Origin: Polynucleobacter sp. MWH-Berg-3C6
GTDB taxonomy: Bacteria; Pseudomonadota; Gammaproteobacteria; Burkholderiales; Burkholderiaceae
DNA length: 64,000 nt
NCBI RefSeq assembly: GCF_018881855.1
Contig: NZ_JACVPN010000001.1
Coordinates: 868,001 to 932,000, forward strand
Reading direction: 5' to 3'
The translations under genes were made by a program, and so were the position numbers. Below are positions 19,083-27,331 of this stretch, in pieces (position 1 is the stretch's first letter; each line of letters starts with the position of its first letter). Under the pieces are notes generated by a model that ran no database searches, was not told the DNA's origin, and saw only the letters and a program-made list of their open reading frames with translations.

Positions 19083-20275
19083 TATTTGCCCTCCTTCTTG
19101 GCAGCATTCATGAGCTCCACAAAATGATCAAATAAATAGGCAATGTCATGAGGTCCAGGCGAGGCCTCGGGGTGACCCTGGAAACAGAATGCTGGCTTAT
19201 CTTTCCAAGCCAAGCCTTGTAATGAACCATCAAATAGAGAAACGTGCGTAACTCGAATATTGTCTGGCAAGGTTGTTGCATCGACTGCAAAACCATGGTT
19301 CTGCGAAGTAATTGCTACACGCCCAGTATCAAGGTCTTTTACAGGATGATTAGCGCCATGATGACCGAACTTCATCTTCAAGGTTTTAGCGCCGGCTGCT
19401 AAACCCATAATCTGATGACCTAAACAGATGCCGAAAGTAGGAATGCCTTTTTCGATCATTTCTTTTGCCGCAGCAATTGCATAGTCACAGGGACCAGGAT
19501 CTCCAGGGCCGTTAGAGAAAAACACGCCGTCTGGATTCATGGCAAGCACTTCTGCTGCACTCGTTTGTGCAGGAACTACAGTGAGCTCACAACCACGCTC
19601 TGTGAGCATACGCAAAATATTATGTTTAACACCGAAGTCATAGGCGACTACTTTTTTAGTCGGCTTGCTGGTATCTAACGTTTTGTATGCAGGCTTATCT
19701 GCGGGACCATGCAACTCCCATTCGGCTTCGCGCCATGGGTAAGATTTTTTGGTTGATACAACCTTAGCCAAATCTAAGCCAGACATTCCAGGAAAAGCTT
19801 TGGCAAGCTCAAGCGCTTTCTTGCCCATAACTTCGTAGTCATCGCCTAATTTGCCAGCAACAATCGCACCTGATTGAGCACCCTTATCGCGCAGAATACG
19901 GGTTAGCTTGCGGGTATCGATGCCAGCAATGCCAAGAACGCCTGCTTTGGTGAGGTAGGCATCTAGCGCTCCCTCGGAGCGAAAGCTAGAAACGCGCTTT
20001 GGCAAATCTTTAATAACCAAGCCCGCAGCATGAATCTGGTCAGACTCTGCATCTTGAGCATTCACACCAACGTTGCCAATGTGAGGATATGTGAGGGTAA
20101 CAATCTGACGGCAATAACTTGGATCAGTAATGATCTCTTGGTAGCCAGTTAAAGCGGTATTGAAAACAACTTCGCCGGTAGTTTCGCCTGAGGCGCCAAT
20201 GCTAAAACCAGGAAATATAGTGCCGTCGGCTAAGGCCAACACGGCGGGGGGAAAAGAAGGAAGCAAGGGTGACAA
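19082..20275 (-). CDS. carA: Carbamoyl-phosphate synthase small (glutaminase) subunit
   Basis: The glutamine amidotransferase subunit that supplies ammonia to CarB. The class I glutaminase domain has the nucleophile elbow [11 protein letters not shown] (about 275-285) and the catalytic histidine/glutamate in [13 protein letters not shown]. The N-terminal domain begins [10 protein letters not shown]. Length is 397 residues. The start appears to be TTG at 20275, with GGAG five bases upstream; the ATG just upstream is in another frame. It is followed directly by carB. Confidence 0.97.
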   Translation of the reverse strand: MSPLLPSFPPAVLALADGTIFPGFSIGASGETTGEVVFNTALTGYQEIITDPSYCRQIVTLTYPHIGNVGVNAQDAESDQIHAAGLVIKDLPKRVSSFRSEGALDAYLTKAGVLGIAGIDTRKLTRILRDKGAQSGAIVAGKLGDDYEVMGKKALELAKAFPGMSGLDLAKVVSTKKSYPWREAEWELHGPADKPAYKTLDTSKPTKKVVAYDFGVKHNILRMLTERGCELTVVPAQTSAAEVLAMNPDGVFFSNGPGDPGPCDYAIAAAKEMIEKGIPTFGICLGHQIMGLAAGAKTLKMKFGHHGANHPVKDLDTGRVAITSQNHGFAVDATTLPDNIRVTHVSLFDGSLQGLAWKDKPAFCFQGHPEASPGPHDIAYLFDHFVELMNAAKKEGK

Positions 20276-20400
20276 ACCATCTCCAGTCCCTGCTCCATCC
20301 GACGCTCAAAACCCCCAAAAAAGACTAACCCCGGGGCTTGTTTATGCGGGAGGTGAGTGTCTTTAAGCGCTAGGGTATTTAATTAGTTTCGAACCTTGCA

Positions 20401-20409
20401 ATGATACCA
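20401..20409 (-). promoter_or_regulatory. Candidate extended -10 promoter for carA
   Basis: On the minus strand TGGTATCAT combines an extended TGn with a TATCAT hexamer (five of six to consensus). No good -35 is seen at 17 bases. It would give a leader of about 115-120 nt before carA. That leader contains a CCCCGGGG palindrome followed by a T-run (20311-20334), which might act in attenuation. Confidence 0.4.
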
Positions 20410-20463
20410 GTTTTGCTCGTAAACCCTTGAATACCCAGCCAATTGACCCTTTGCGGGCTATTT

Positions 20464-20490
20464 CCTCCCCCAGCCCTTAGCTAGAGGAGG
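20464..20490. terminator. Strong hairpin after prpE
   Basis: CCTCCCCCAGC (20464-20474) pairs with GCTAGAGGAGG (20480-20490) over 11 positions on the plus strand, with two mismatched pairs that become G-U on the minus-strand transcript. The loop is 5 bases. It lies 15 bp after the prpE stop and upstream of the carA promoter. There is no U-run in the prpE direction, so it may be a 3'-end stabiliser rather than a true intrinsic terminator. Confidence 0.45.
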
Positions 20491-20505
20491 TCTTGCTTTT
20501 AATGC

Positions 20506-22389
20506 TTAAGCCTGGGCACTTTGCTCAATGATGGTCTTAATTTGAGCCAAAACCGTCTGGTCTTCCATGGTGCTGATATCTCCAGGATCGCGCCCTTCCG
20601 CCACGGCCTGTAATGCGCGGCGCACTATCTTGCCAGAACGGGTTTTAGGTAATGCCGTTACAACATAAACTCGTCCAGGACGAGCAATCGCGCCCAACTG
20701 ACTATCAACAGTTTTCATGCACTCTTTTTCAAGAGTCTCTGTGTTGGAAGAGTTTTTAGGGATAACGAATGCAATCGCAGCCTGACCCTTGAGCTTGTCT
20801 TCGATGCCAACCACAGCTACCTCAGAAACGTTTGGATGACTAGAAATGCTTTCTTCAATCTCCCGAGTTCCCAGACGATGTCCAGCAACGTTAATCACAT
20901 CATCGGTGCGACCTAGGATGAAGAAGTAGCCATCTTTGTCTTTAATACCCCAGTCAAATGTGGAGTAGATCAACTTACCAGGAATGGTTTCCCAGTAGGT
21001 GCTTACAAAGCGCTTGTCATCACCCCAAACCGTTTGCATACAACCCGGAGGCAATGGACCTTCAATGGCAATAACGCCTTTTTGATCTGGGCCCAACTCC
21101 GCTGAAGTGGCGTCGTCTAGCAACTTCATGTTGTAACCAAAAGATGGCACGCCTGGGGAACCAAACTTATGTGGCATGACTTCAACGCCACGCTGGATTG
21201 CCAGCATTGGCCAACCCGTTTCTGTCTGCCAGTAATTATCCACAATCGGTTTTTTGATTGCATCATGAATCCAACTTGCGGTTGGCTCATCCAATGGTTC
21301 GCCTGCCAAGAACAATGCACGCAATGATGAAAGATCGTGTTTAGTTAAAAAAGCAGGATCTTGTTTTTTGAGAACGCGAACCGCTGTTGGCGCTGAGAAC
21401 ATGACTGAGACCTTATATTTCTCAACTAATTCCCACCAGATTCCTGCATCAGGACGCAATGGCGTACCTTCATACATGATGGTAGCCATACCACTAAGTA
21501 ATGGCGCATAAATGATGTAGCTATGGCCAACCACCCAACCAATATCCGAAGTACAGAACATGGTCTCACCAGCATTACCGGTAAAAATATGCTTCATCGA
21601 GGAAGCTAGGGCAACAGCATAGCCGCCGGTATCACGCTGCACACCCTTAGGCTTGCCCGTTGTACCTGAGGTATACAAAATGTATGAAGGATGAGTTGCA
21701 TCAACCCATTCAATTGGAACGATATCGTTCAGATGTTTCTGACGCTCAGTCACGTAATCCAAATCGCGGCCAGCAACGGTAGTGAATTCAGTTAAACCAC
21801 GATTCACAATCAACACCTTTTCAGGTTTATAGCTAGCTAAAGCAATCGCTTCATCTAGCAATGGCTTGTAAGGCACAGCCTTGCCACCACGAGCACCAGC
21901 CTCAGCAGTTACTATCATTTTTGGTTTTGCATCATCAATACGAGATGCCAAGCTATGGGATGCAAAGCCGCCAAATACCACTGAATGAATGGCGCCGATA
22001 CGCGCACAAGCCAGCATTGCAAAACAAGCTTCAGCAATCATTGGCATATAAATTAAGACACGATCGCCCTTGTTGATGCCGTTCGCTTTATAAATAGCAG
22101 CCATACGATTCACTTCTTCGTAAAGCTCTTGATAGGTGTATACCTTCTCTATATTGGTTTCGGTAGAAACCGCAACCAAGGCCGTTTGGTTTGGTCGCTC
22201 TTTAGCGTGACGATCTACTGCGTTGTAACAAAGATTGGTAAGGCCACCCTCAAACCATTTTGCAAATGGAGGGTTATCGTAGTTCAGCACCTTGTTAAAA
22301 GGTTTTTCCCAGTGAATTAACTTTGCCTGCTCACCCCAGAAACCGTCTGGATCTTTTACTGAGCGTTCATGATGTGCTTTATAGGACAT
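20506..22389 (-). CDS. prpE: Propionate--CoA ligase PrpE
   Basis: An AMP-forming acyl-CoA synthetase that activates propionate (and likely acetate) to the CoA ester. The ATG at 22389 (MSYKAHHERS) has an AGG seven bases upstream; an in-frame TTG two codons earlier is less likely. The product is 627 residues. Core motifs are ILYTSGTTGKPKGVQRD (ATP loop), YWQTETGWP, and KTRSGKIVRR with the lysine that is acetylated in this family. VQRDTGGYAVAL and the order of blocks favour PrpE over acetyl-CoA synthetase. No other methylcitrate-cycle genes are in the window. Confidence 0.88.
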   Translation of the reverse strand: MSYKAHHERSVKDPDGFWGEQAKLIHWEKPFNKVLNYDNPPFAKWFEGGLTNLCYNAVDRHAKERPNQTALVAVSTETNIEKVYTYQELYEEVNRMAAIYKANGINKGDRVLIYMPMIAEACFAMLACARIGAIHSVVFGGFASHSLASRIDDAKPKMIVTAEAGARGGKAVPYKPLLDEAIALASYKPEKVLIVNRGLTEFTTVAGRDLDYVTERQKHLNDIVPIEWVDATHPSYILYTSGTTGKPKGVQRDTGGYAVALASSMKHIFTGNAGETMFCTSDIGWVVGHSYIIYAPLLSGMATIMYEGTPLRPDAGIWWELVEKYKVSVMFSAPTAVRVLKKQDPAFLTKHDLSSLRALFLAGEPLDEPTASWIHDAIKKPIVDNYWQTETGWPMLAIQRGVEVMPHKFGSPGVPSFGYNMKLLDDATSAELGPDQKGVIAIEGPLPPGCMQTVWGDDKRFVSTYWETIPGKLIYSTFDWGIKDKDGYFFILGRTDDVINVAGHRLGTREIEESISSHPNVSEVAVVGIEDKLKGQAAIAFVIPKNSSNTETLEKECMKTVDSQLGAIARPGRVYVVTALPKTRSGKIVRRALQAVAEGRDPGDISTMEDQTVLAQIKTIIEQSAQA

Positions 22390-22418
22390 GGTCAACCTAA
22401 TTAAAAAAGTTACTGAAT

Positions 22419-23816
22419 TTACTGATTTTTTGCTGCCCCCTTGTTGCTGGTAGAGGCTGAGCTACCATTTTTCGCAGATTTTGCAAGTCCTGTCGATGCG
22501 GATTTATGCTGAGATGCAGCATTTTTTGCAGAAGAATTACCCTTAGAGCCCGCTTTCGGTACTGGACACTTAGCGTTTTTTGCGCCCTTGGCTGGTTTTG
22601 CGCAATTTGGAACTGCCGGGGGCGCCGGCTTTTCTAGGCTCAAACTGGCGTTTTCGGCCATTGCCGATGAAACGTCACCGGCACGACTACTGGTCTTCGG
22701 TATTAATACCGTCGAGCCTGCCTTAATGCGCATGCCTTTCGGGATGCCATTTACCGACCTTAATGTGTCGACATCAACTCCTAAAGTTTTGGCAACCTGC
22801 TCAACGTTTTCGGTTTTAGCTACCTTGACTGCCGTCCATGAAGATAGTGGCTTGCTATAGGTCTTCAGATTTGCCTGAAATATTTCTGCATGGGCAAATG
22901 GCAACAAGATCTGTTGATTTGCATTACTCAATATCACTGGCTTATTAAATGAAGGATTGAGATTATGAAATTCTTCTTCTGGAATTTCGGCAAGCTTAAT
23001 TGCAACCGCTACATCGATATCGTTATCAATATCCAATGCCACAAAATAGGGATGATTTTCTAATTCCGGCAAAACAATGCCGTAAGCTTGAGGATCTAAA
23101 ACAATTTGCCGATAAGCCATGAGCTTAGGAACATAGTTGCGTGTCTCCTTCGGCAATGTGAGACTCTCATAGTCAGTTGGTAAACCTGCCGCTAAATTGC
23201 GTTTTTGCGCCTTAGTAATGTTGCCAGCACCCCAGTTATAGGCCGCTAATGCAAGCTCCCACGAGCCAAACTGGCTATGTAAACGCTGTAGATAATCTAA
23301 GGCAGCATCTGTTGACTGCACAACATCGCGACGTTCATCCCTAAAAACGTTTTGGGTCAAACGAAAATCTTTGCCCGTCGCTGGCATGAATTGCCATAGG
23401 CCTACTGCCTTAGCGCTGGACTTTGCATGGGTAACGAATGCGCTCTCGACAAATGGCAGCAAAGCTATTTCAGTTGGCATATTACGAGCGTTTACTTCTT
23501 GCACAATATAAAACATATATCTTGAAGAACGGGCCATGGAGCGATGGACATAATCAGGCCTTGCGCTAAGCCAACGTACCTGTTCGATTTCGATTGGTGT
23601 ATTCATGGGTTCCATTTGGAAGCCATCCCGAATTCGAATCCATAAATTATCGGATGGTGCGTAAAGCTTGCTAACAGATTGCTGCTTAAGATTGACTCGC
23701 GGCGCTTTAGATGATTTGGGATTGGCTTTGGTCGGCGCGTCAGAAGACCAATCGCCAGTGCTCGCACATCCCGATAGAAAAGCGACAAGCAAAATTGTCG
23801 CAGCATACAAACGCAT
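22419..23816 (-). CDS. mltD: Membrane-bound lytic murein transglycosylase D
   Basis: A lipoprotein that cleaves peptidoglycan glycan strands to 1,6-anhydro products. The N-terminus is a lipoprotein signal with lipobox LSGC, the lipidated cysteine being residue 17. The SLT domain (about 95-230) has the catalytic glutamate in LLPFVESAF (about E124) and the downstream AVGLWQFMPATG. One LysM peptidoglycan-binding repeat lies at about 325-375. The last 65 or so residues are a lysine/alanine/serine-rich low-complexity tail. The ATG overlaps the gloB stop by one base (TGATG), the same mltD-gloB pairing as in E. coli though with the genes in tandem. Confidence 0.93.
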   Translation of the reverse strand: MRLYAATILLVAFLSGCASTGDWSSDAPTKANPKSSKAPRVNLKQQSVSKLYAPSDNLWIRIRDGFQMEPMNTPIEIEQVRWLSARPDYVHRSMARSSRYMFYIVQEVNARNMPTEIALLPFVESAFVTHAKSSAKAVGLWQFMPATGKDFRLTQNVFRDERRDVVQSTDAALDYLQRLHSQFGSWELALAAYNWGAGNITKAQKRNLAAGLPTDYESLTLPKETRNYVPKLMAYRQIVLDPQAYGIVLPELENHPYFVALDIDNDIDVAVAIKLAEIPEEEFHNLNPSFNKPVILSNANQQILLPFAHAEIFQANLKTYSKPLSSWTAVKVAKTENVEQVAKTLGVDVDTLRSVNGIPKGMRIKAGSTVLIPKTSSRAGDVSSAMAENASLSLEKPAPPAVPNCAKPAKGAKNAKCPVPKAGSKGNSSAKNAASQHKSASTGLAKSAKNGSSASTSNKGAAKNQ

Positions 23817-24625
23817 CAGAATCGGTCTTTCCAGGCCCTAATAACCGCCAGGACATGGGCTGGCGTTGGCAAATCTTGTTGCATCGATACTTCTTTAGCC
23901 ATCGCAATTACCGCAGCTTGATCACAACGCATAAATGGATTGACCTGTAGTTCTTGACCAATAGTGGTTGGCAATGTTGGTAAATTTTGCGCTCTTAAGG
24001 CTTGAGCTTTTTCTGACCAAGAAAGTAAATTCACATTATTGGGCTCCACAGCCAAAGCAAAACGAATATTGGATAAGGTGTATTCATGGGTGCAGTAGAC
24101 CAAAGTATTTTTTGGTAAAGACGCAAACTTCGCTAAGGACTGTGTCATCTGGGTTGGCGTCCCTTCAAATAGACGTCCACATCCTGATGCGAACAAGGTA
24201 TCGCCGCAAAACAGTATTGGCTCAACAACGTTAGCCTGCATATTGGCGAAATAGGCAATATGAGTCAAGGTATGTCCAGGCACCTCAAAGACCTTGAAGC
24301 TGATTCTGGGGGAAGCAATTTCTAGCTTGTCATCTTCTTTGACAATCACTGTTCTGCCTGGGATATCCGCCCCAACCGGTCCATAAACTGGAATATCGGC
24401 ACCAAAGTTTCGTAATAAGTTGAGTATTCCTCCGGTATGGTCGGCATGGTGATGGGTAATTAAAATACCAGCAAGCACCAGGTCATTTTGCAAAAGATAG
24501 TCCTCTACAGGGGCAGAATCCCCTGGATCGACGACCAAAGCTGACTTCCCATCATGGATACACCAGATGTAATTGTCATCAAAGGCCGGAATAGGCCAAA
24601 CTTGCAATAAAGTATTCTTATCCAT
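23816..24625 (-). CDS. gloB: Hydroxyacylglutathione hydrolase (glyoxalase II)
   Basis: Hydrolyses S-lactoylglutathione to lactate and glutathione, the second step of methylglyoxal detoxification. The metallo-beta-lactamase fold signature THHHADHTGG gives the two-metal site (H58, H60, D62, H63), with further ligands in VPGHTLTH, FCGDTLF and YCTHEYT. Length is 269 residues. Its start codon is only 6 bp from the divergent start of the methyltransferase gene. Confidence 0.96.
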   Translation of the reverse strand: MDKNTLLQVWPIPAFDDNYIWCIHDGKSALVVDPGDSAPVEDYLLQNDLVLAGILITHHHADHTGGILNLLRNFGADIPVYGPVGADIPGRTVIVKEDDKLEIASPRISFKVFEVPGHTLTHIAYFANMQANVVEPILFCGDTLFASGCGRLFEGTPTQMTQSLAKFASLPKNTLVYCTHEYTLSNIRFALAVEPNNVNLLSWSEKAQALRAQNLPTLPTTIGQELQVNPFMRCDQAAVIAMAKEVSMQQDLPTPAHVLAVIRAWKDRF

Positions 24626-24631
24626 AGAACG

Positions 24632-25444
24632 ATGATACCAACCCCATCTACCCCATCCCAGATGCCTGCACCCCCATGGAGCTCATGGGAAAAATGGCTC
24701 CAATCCCCACCAGGACGCTATGTTTTGGGTTGGGAGCAAAAGTGCTGCGACCAAATCGTCGCGGACGTCTTTGGGTTTCATGCGGTTCAGATCGGCCTGC
24801 CCCAAATGAATGCTTTGGCCGAAAACCGCATGCCCTTGCAAGCGCTCTTATTACATTCGAACGACAGTCGTGAATACGCAGCTCGTTTTAATTGGCATCT
24901 AATTGAGGGAAATTATTCTGAGCTGCCATTTGCGAATGAAAGTCTTGATTTAGTAGTGCTTCCCCATGTACTCGAATTTGCTGCCGACCCGCACCAAATT
25001 TTGCGTGAAGTAGATCGCGTCTTACGCCCTGAAGGTCGCCTCATCATTTCAGGATTTAATCCGGCCAGCCTATGGGGTGCACGCCAATATCTCAGCAGAT
25101 TAATTGGCAACCCCTATTTACCGCGTGATGGTCAATTTATTAGTCTCATACGCGTAAAAGACTGGTTGCAATTACTGAACTTTTCATTAGATCGCGGTCA
25201 CTTCGGCTGCTATAAATTTCCTCTGCAAGGTCAGTCTTCTATGGGTCGCATGGATTTTCTAGAATCCATGGGGAATCGCTGGTGGCCTATCTTTGGTGCA
25301 GTATTTTTGGTTTCGGCGATTAAGCGTCAACAAGGTATGCGCCTCATTGGTCAAATTGCTCCAGTACGCATTCCGGCCCTACAGCAACTTACCCCGGCTG
25401 CAGAACGCAATCAACTTAAAGAAGTTCAAGAGACAGTAAATTAG
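24632..25444 (+). CDS. Class I SAM-dependent methyltransferase (YafS-like)
   Basis: A predicted methyltransferase of 270 residues. The second half of the Rossmann fold is clear: [40 protein letters not shown] is split over about 100-140 with the usual post-II and post-III motifs. The glycine-rich motif I is weak (the region around [14 protein letters not shown]), so SAM binding is inferred from the rest. It lies between gloB and rnhA, the place occupied by yafS in E. coli. Substrate unknown. The ATG at 24662 is an alternative start. Confidence 0.85.
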   Translation: MIPTPSTPSQMPAPPWSSWEKWLQSPPGRYVLGWEQKCCDQIVADVFGFHAVQIGLPQMNALAENRMPLQALLLHSNDSREYAARFNWHLIEGNYSELPFANESLDLVVLPHVLEFAADPHQILREVDRVLRPEGRLIISGFNPASLWGARQYLSRLIGNPYLPRDGQFISLIRVKDWLQLLNFSLDRGHFGCYKFPLQGQSSMGRMDFLESMGNRWWPIFGAVFLVSAIKRQQGMRLIGQIAPVRIPALQQLTPAAERNQLKEVQETVN

Positions 25445-25448
25445 AGAG

Positions 25449-25913
25449 ATGTCACACCACAAATCAACACCACCTGCGCCGCATATCGTCATCTACACAG
25501 ACGGTGCTTGTAAAGGCAATCCCGGTCCTGGTGGTTGGGGAGCTGTATTGCGTTCTGGCAGTCATGAAAAACATATTCATGGCGGTGAAAAACTCACCAC
25601 CAACAATCGCATGGAAATTAGCGCGGTGATTTTTGCCCTTCGCGCCCTGAAGCAAAGAAGTAGCGTTGAGCTATGGACCGACTCCCAATACGTCCAAAAA
25701 GGGGTGACTGAATGGCTTGAGGGCTGGAAAAAACGCGGTTGGAAGACCGCCAGCAAGGATCCAGTCAAAAATGCCGATCTCTGGCAGGAATTGGATGCCT
25801 TGTTGCCAGATCATGACATTTCTTGGCATTGGGTTAGAGGCCATAACGGCCATCCTGGCAACGAGCTCGCTGACCAGCTGGCCAACAAGGGTGTCGAGGA
25901 GTTTTTGCCCTAG
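25449..25913 (+). CDS. rnhA: Ribonuclease HI
   Basis: Cleaves the RNA strand of RNA:DNA hybrids. Active-site acidic residues are D18 in [17 protein letters not shown]56 in [11 protein letters not shown]78 in LWTDSQYV, and the late aspartate in NELADQLAN. Length is 154 residues, normal for bacterial RNase HI. It begins 4 bp after the methyltransferase stop and is probably cotranscribed with it. Confidence 0.97.
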   Translation: MSHHKSTPPAPHIVIYTDGACKGNPGPGGWGAVLRSGSHEKHIHGGEKLTTNNRMEISAVIFALRALKQRSSVELWTDSQYVQKGVTEWLEGWKKRGWKTASKDPVKNADLWQELDALLPDHDISWHWVRGHNGHPGNELADQLANKGVEEFLP

Positions 25914-26023
25914 GGCCAATATCGCCCCAAAAGCACTATTCTGAGCGTCTTATGAGAGAATGGCTTTGACTAAAAAACGCCAAAACCGCATTAGAACCCG
26001 ATAAAAACCAAGAAAACGAGACT

Positions 26024-27331
26024 GTGTCAAAAATAGAATCTTCTCTCGATAAATTATTTGCCAAATTAGTGCAAATTAAAAATACGGGTAAAGCGCGCCT
26101 GTGCACCGTGTGGAATAAATATTCCCCCCAAGTTAATCAACTCAAGAAAATAGATTACCCGACAGCTAAAGCATTTGTTATTCGCTTTAAGTGGCGCATT
26201 TTGTTGCTGTTGATTGTTCTTTATGCCGGCTCAAAAGCCTACGACTATTACCTCCCGGCAGGAAAAAAAGCCGGGGGACCTCAAGTAATCACTAGCATCG
26301 TTGTTGAGAAAAAAGACATTCCACTGATTATTGAAGCGACTGGAACGACGGTTTCCAATAGCATTGTGGATATCCGTCCGATGGTGACAAATACTGTTGC
26401 CAAAATTCATATTAAAGATGGTCAGGAAGTAAAAGAAGGGCAACTTCTTTTTACGCTTGATGATCGTAATGACAAGGCTAATTACGAGCGCCTAAAAGCA
26501 TTGGCTGATGATGCACAAAAGCAATACTTACGCGCGAAAGAATTGGTGGAGAAAAACTTTATCTCCAAGGCAGGCCTAGAGACATCCTTTGCCAATGCGA
26601 AGTCTGCAGCATCAGCAGCACGTTCCGCCGAGGTTCAGCTCTCATTTGACTCCATCCGTTCACCAATTAACGGTAGAGCCGGAATCATCAACGTCTTCCC
26701 TGGCTCTCTAGTGCAAGCAAGTAATGTCGTAACAACCGCAACAAGCTCTACCGCTACCTCAAGCGTTGGCTCGATGGTGACTATCACGCAATTGAATCCG
26801 ATCAATGTTCAGTTTGTGATCCCCGAAAAAGACATTCCCATCATTCTGGAAAACAAGCAAGGTGATGCGCCATTGACGGTAAAAGTAACAATTGGCAATA
26901 CCGGAAAAAATACCTACGACGGTCAGGTTCTGGTGATCGACAACCAAGTTGACCCTCTGATTGCCGCAGTGCGTGTTAAAGCACAAATTCCGAACGATAA
27001 GTTAGAAGTGCTTCCTGGACAATTTGCACGCGTTTCACTCAACGCCAATACCTTAAAGGATGTCATTGCCGTTCCAACGCAGGCTGTTGTGATTGGTCCC
27101 AATGGACGCCTTGTCTATGTTGTTGATAAAGATGATAAGGTCACTGCAAAGCCAGTGAAGGTTAGCTATGAATACCTCGGCACCTCGGTCATTACTGGGA
27201 TTAACGCGGGTGATCGCATTGTGGTTGAAGGTAAGCAGAATTTACGTACTGGCAGCAAAGTACGTGAAGCAAAACCCTCCAAATCAGAGAAGCCCCCCGC
27301 TGACAAAACCACTACCGCTGAACCAAAATGA
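26024..27331 (+). CDS. RND efflux periplasmic adaptor (membrane fusion protein)
   Basis: The periplasmic link of a tripartite efflux pump. The 435-residue protein starts with GTG at 26024. It has an unusually long N-terminal cytoplasmic arm of about 50 residues before a single membrane anchor (about 56-75). After it come the lipoyl/barrel-sandwich motif IKDGQEVKEGQLLFTLDDRN, a short coiled-coil hairpin (about 148-190), the second lipoyl half DSIRSPINGRAGI, and beta-barrel and membrane-proximal domains. The C-terminal tail is lysine/proline-rich. It overlaps the permease gene by 4 bp. No outer-membrane channel gene is adjacent, so the pump probably borrows one. Confidence 0.9.
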   Translation: MSKIESSLDKLFAKLVQIKNTGKARLCTVWNKYSPQVNQLKKIDYPTAKAFVIRFKWRILLLLIVLYAGSKAYDYYLPAGKKAGGPQVITSIVVEKKDIPLIIEATGTTVSNSIVDIRPMVTNTVAKIHIKDGQEVKEGQLLFTLDDRNDKANYERLKALADDAQKQYLRAKELVEKNFISKAGLETSFANAKSAASAARSAEVQLSFDSIRSPINGRAGIINVFPGSLVQASNVVTTATSSTATSSVGSMVTITQLNPINVQFVIPEKDIPIILENKQGDAPLTVKVTIGNTGKNTYDGQVLVIDNQVDPLIAAVRVKAQIPNDKLEVLPGQFARVSLNANTLKDVIAVPTQAVVIGPNGRLVYVVDKDDKVTAKPVKVSYEYLGTSVITGINAGDRIVVEGKQNLRTGSKVREAKPSKSEKPPADKTTTAEPK

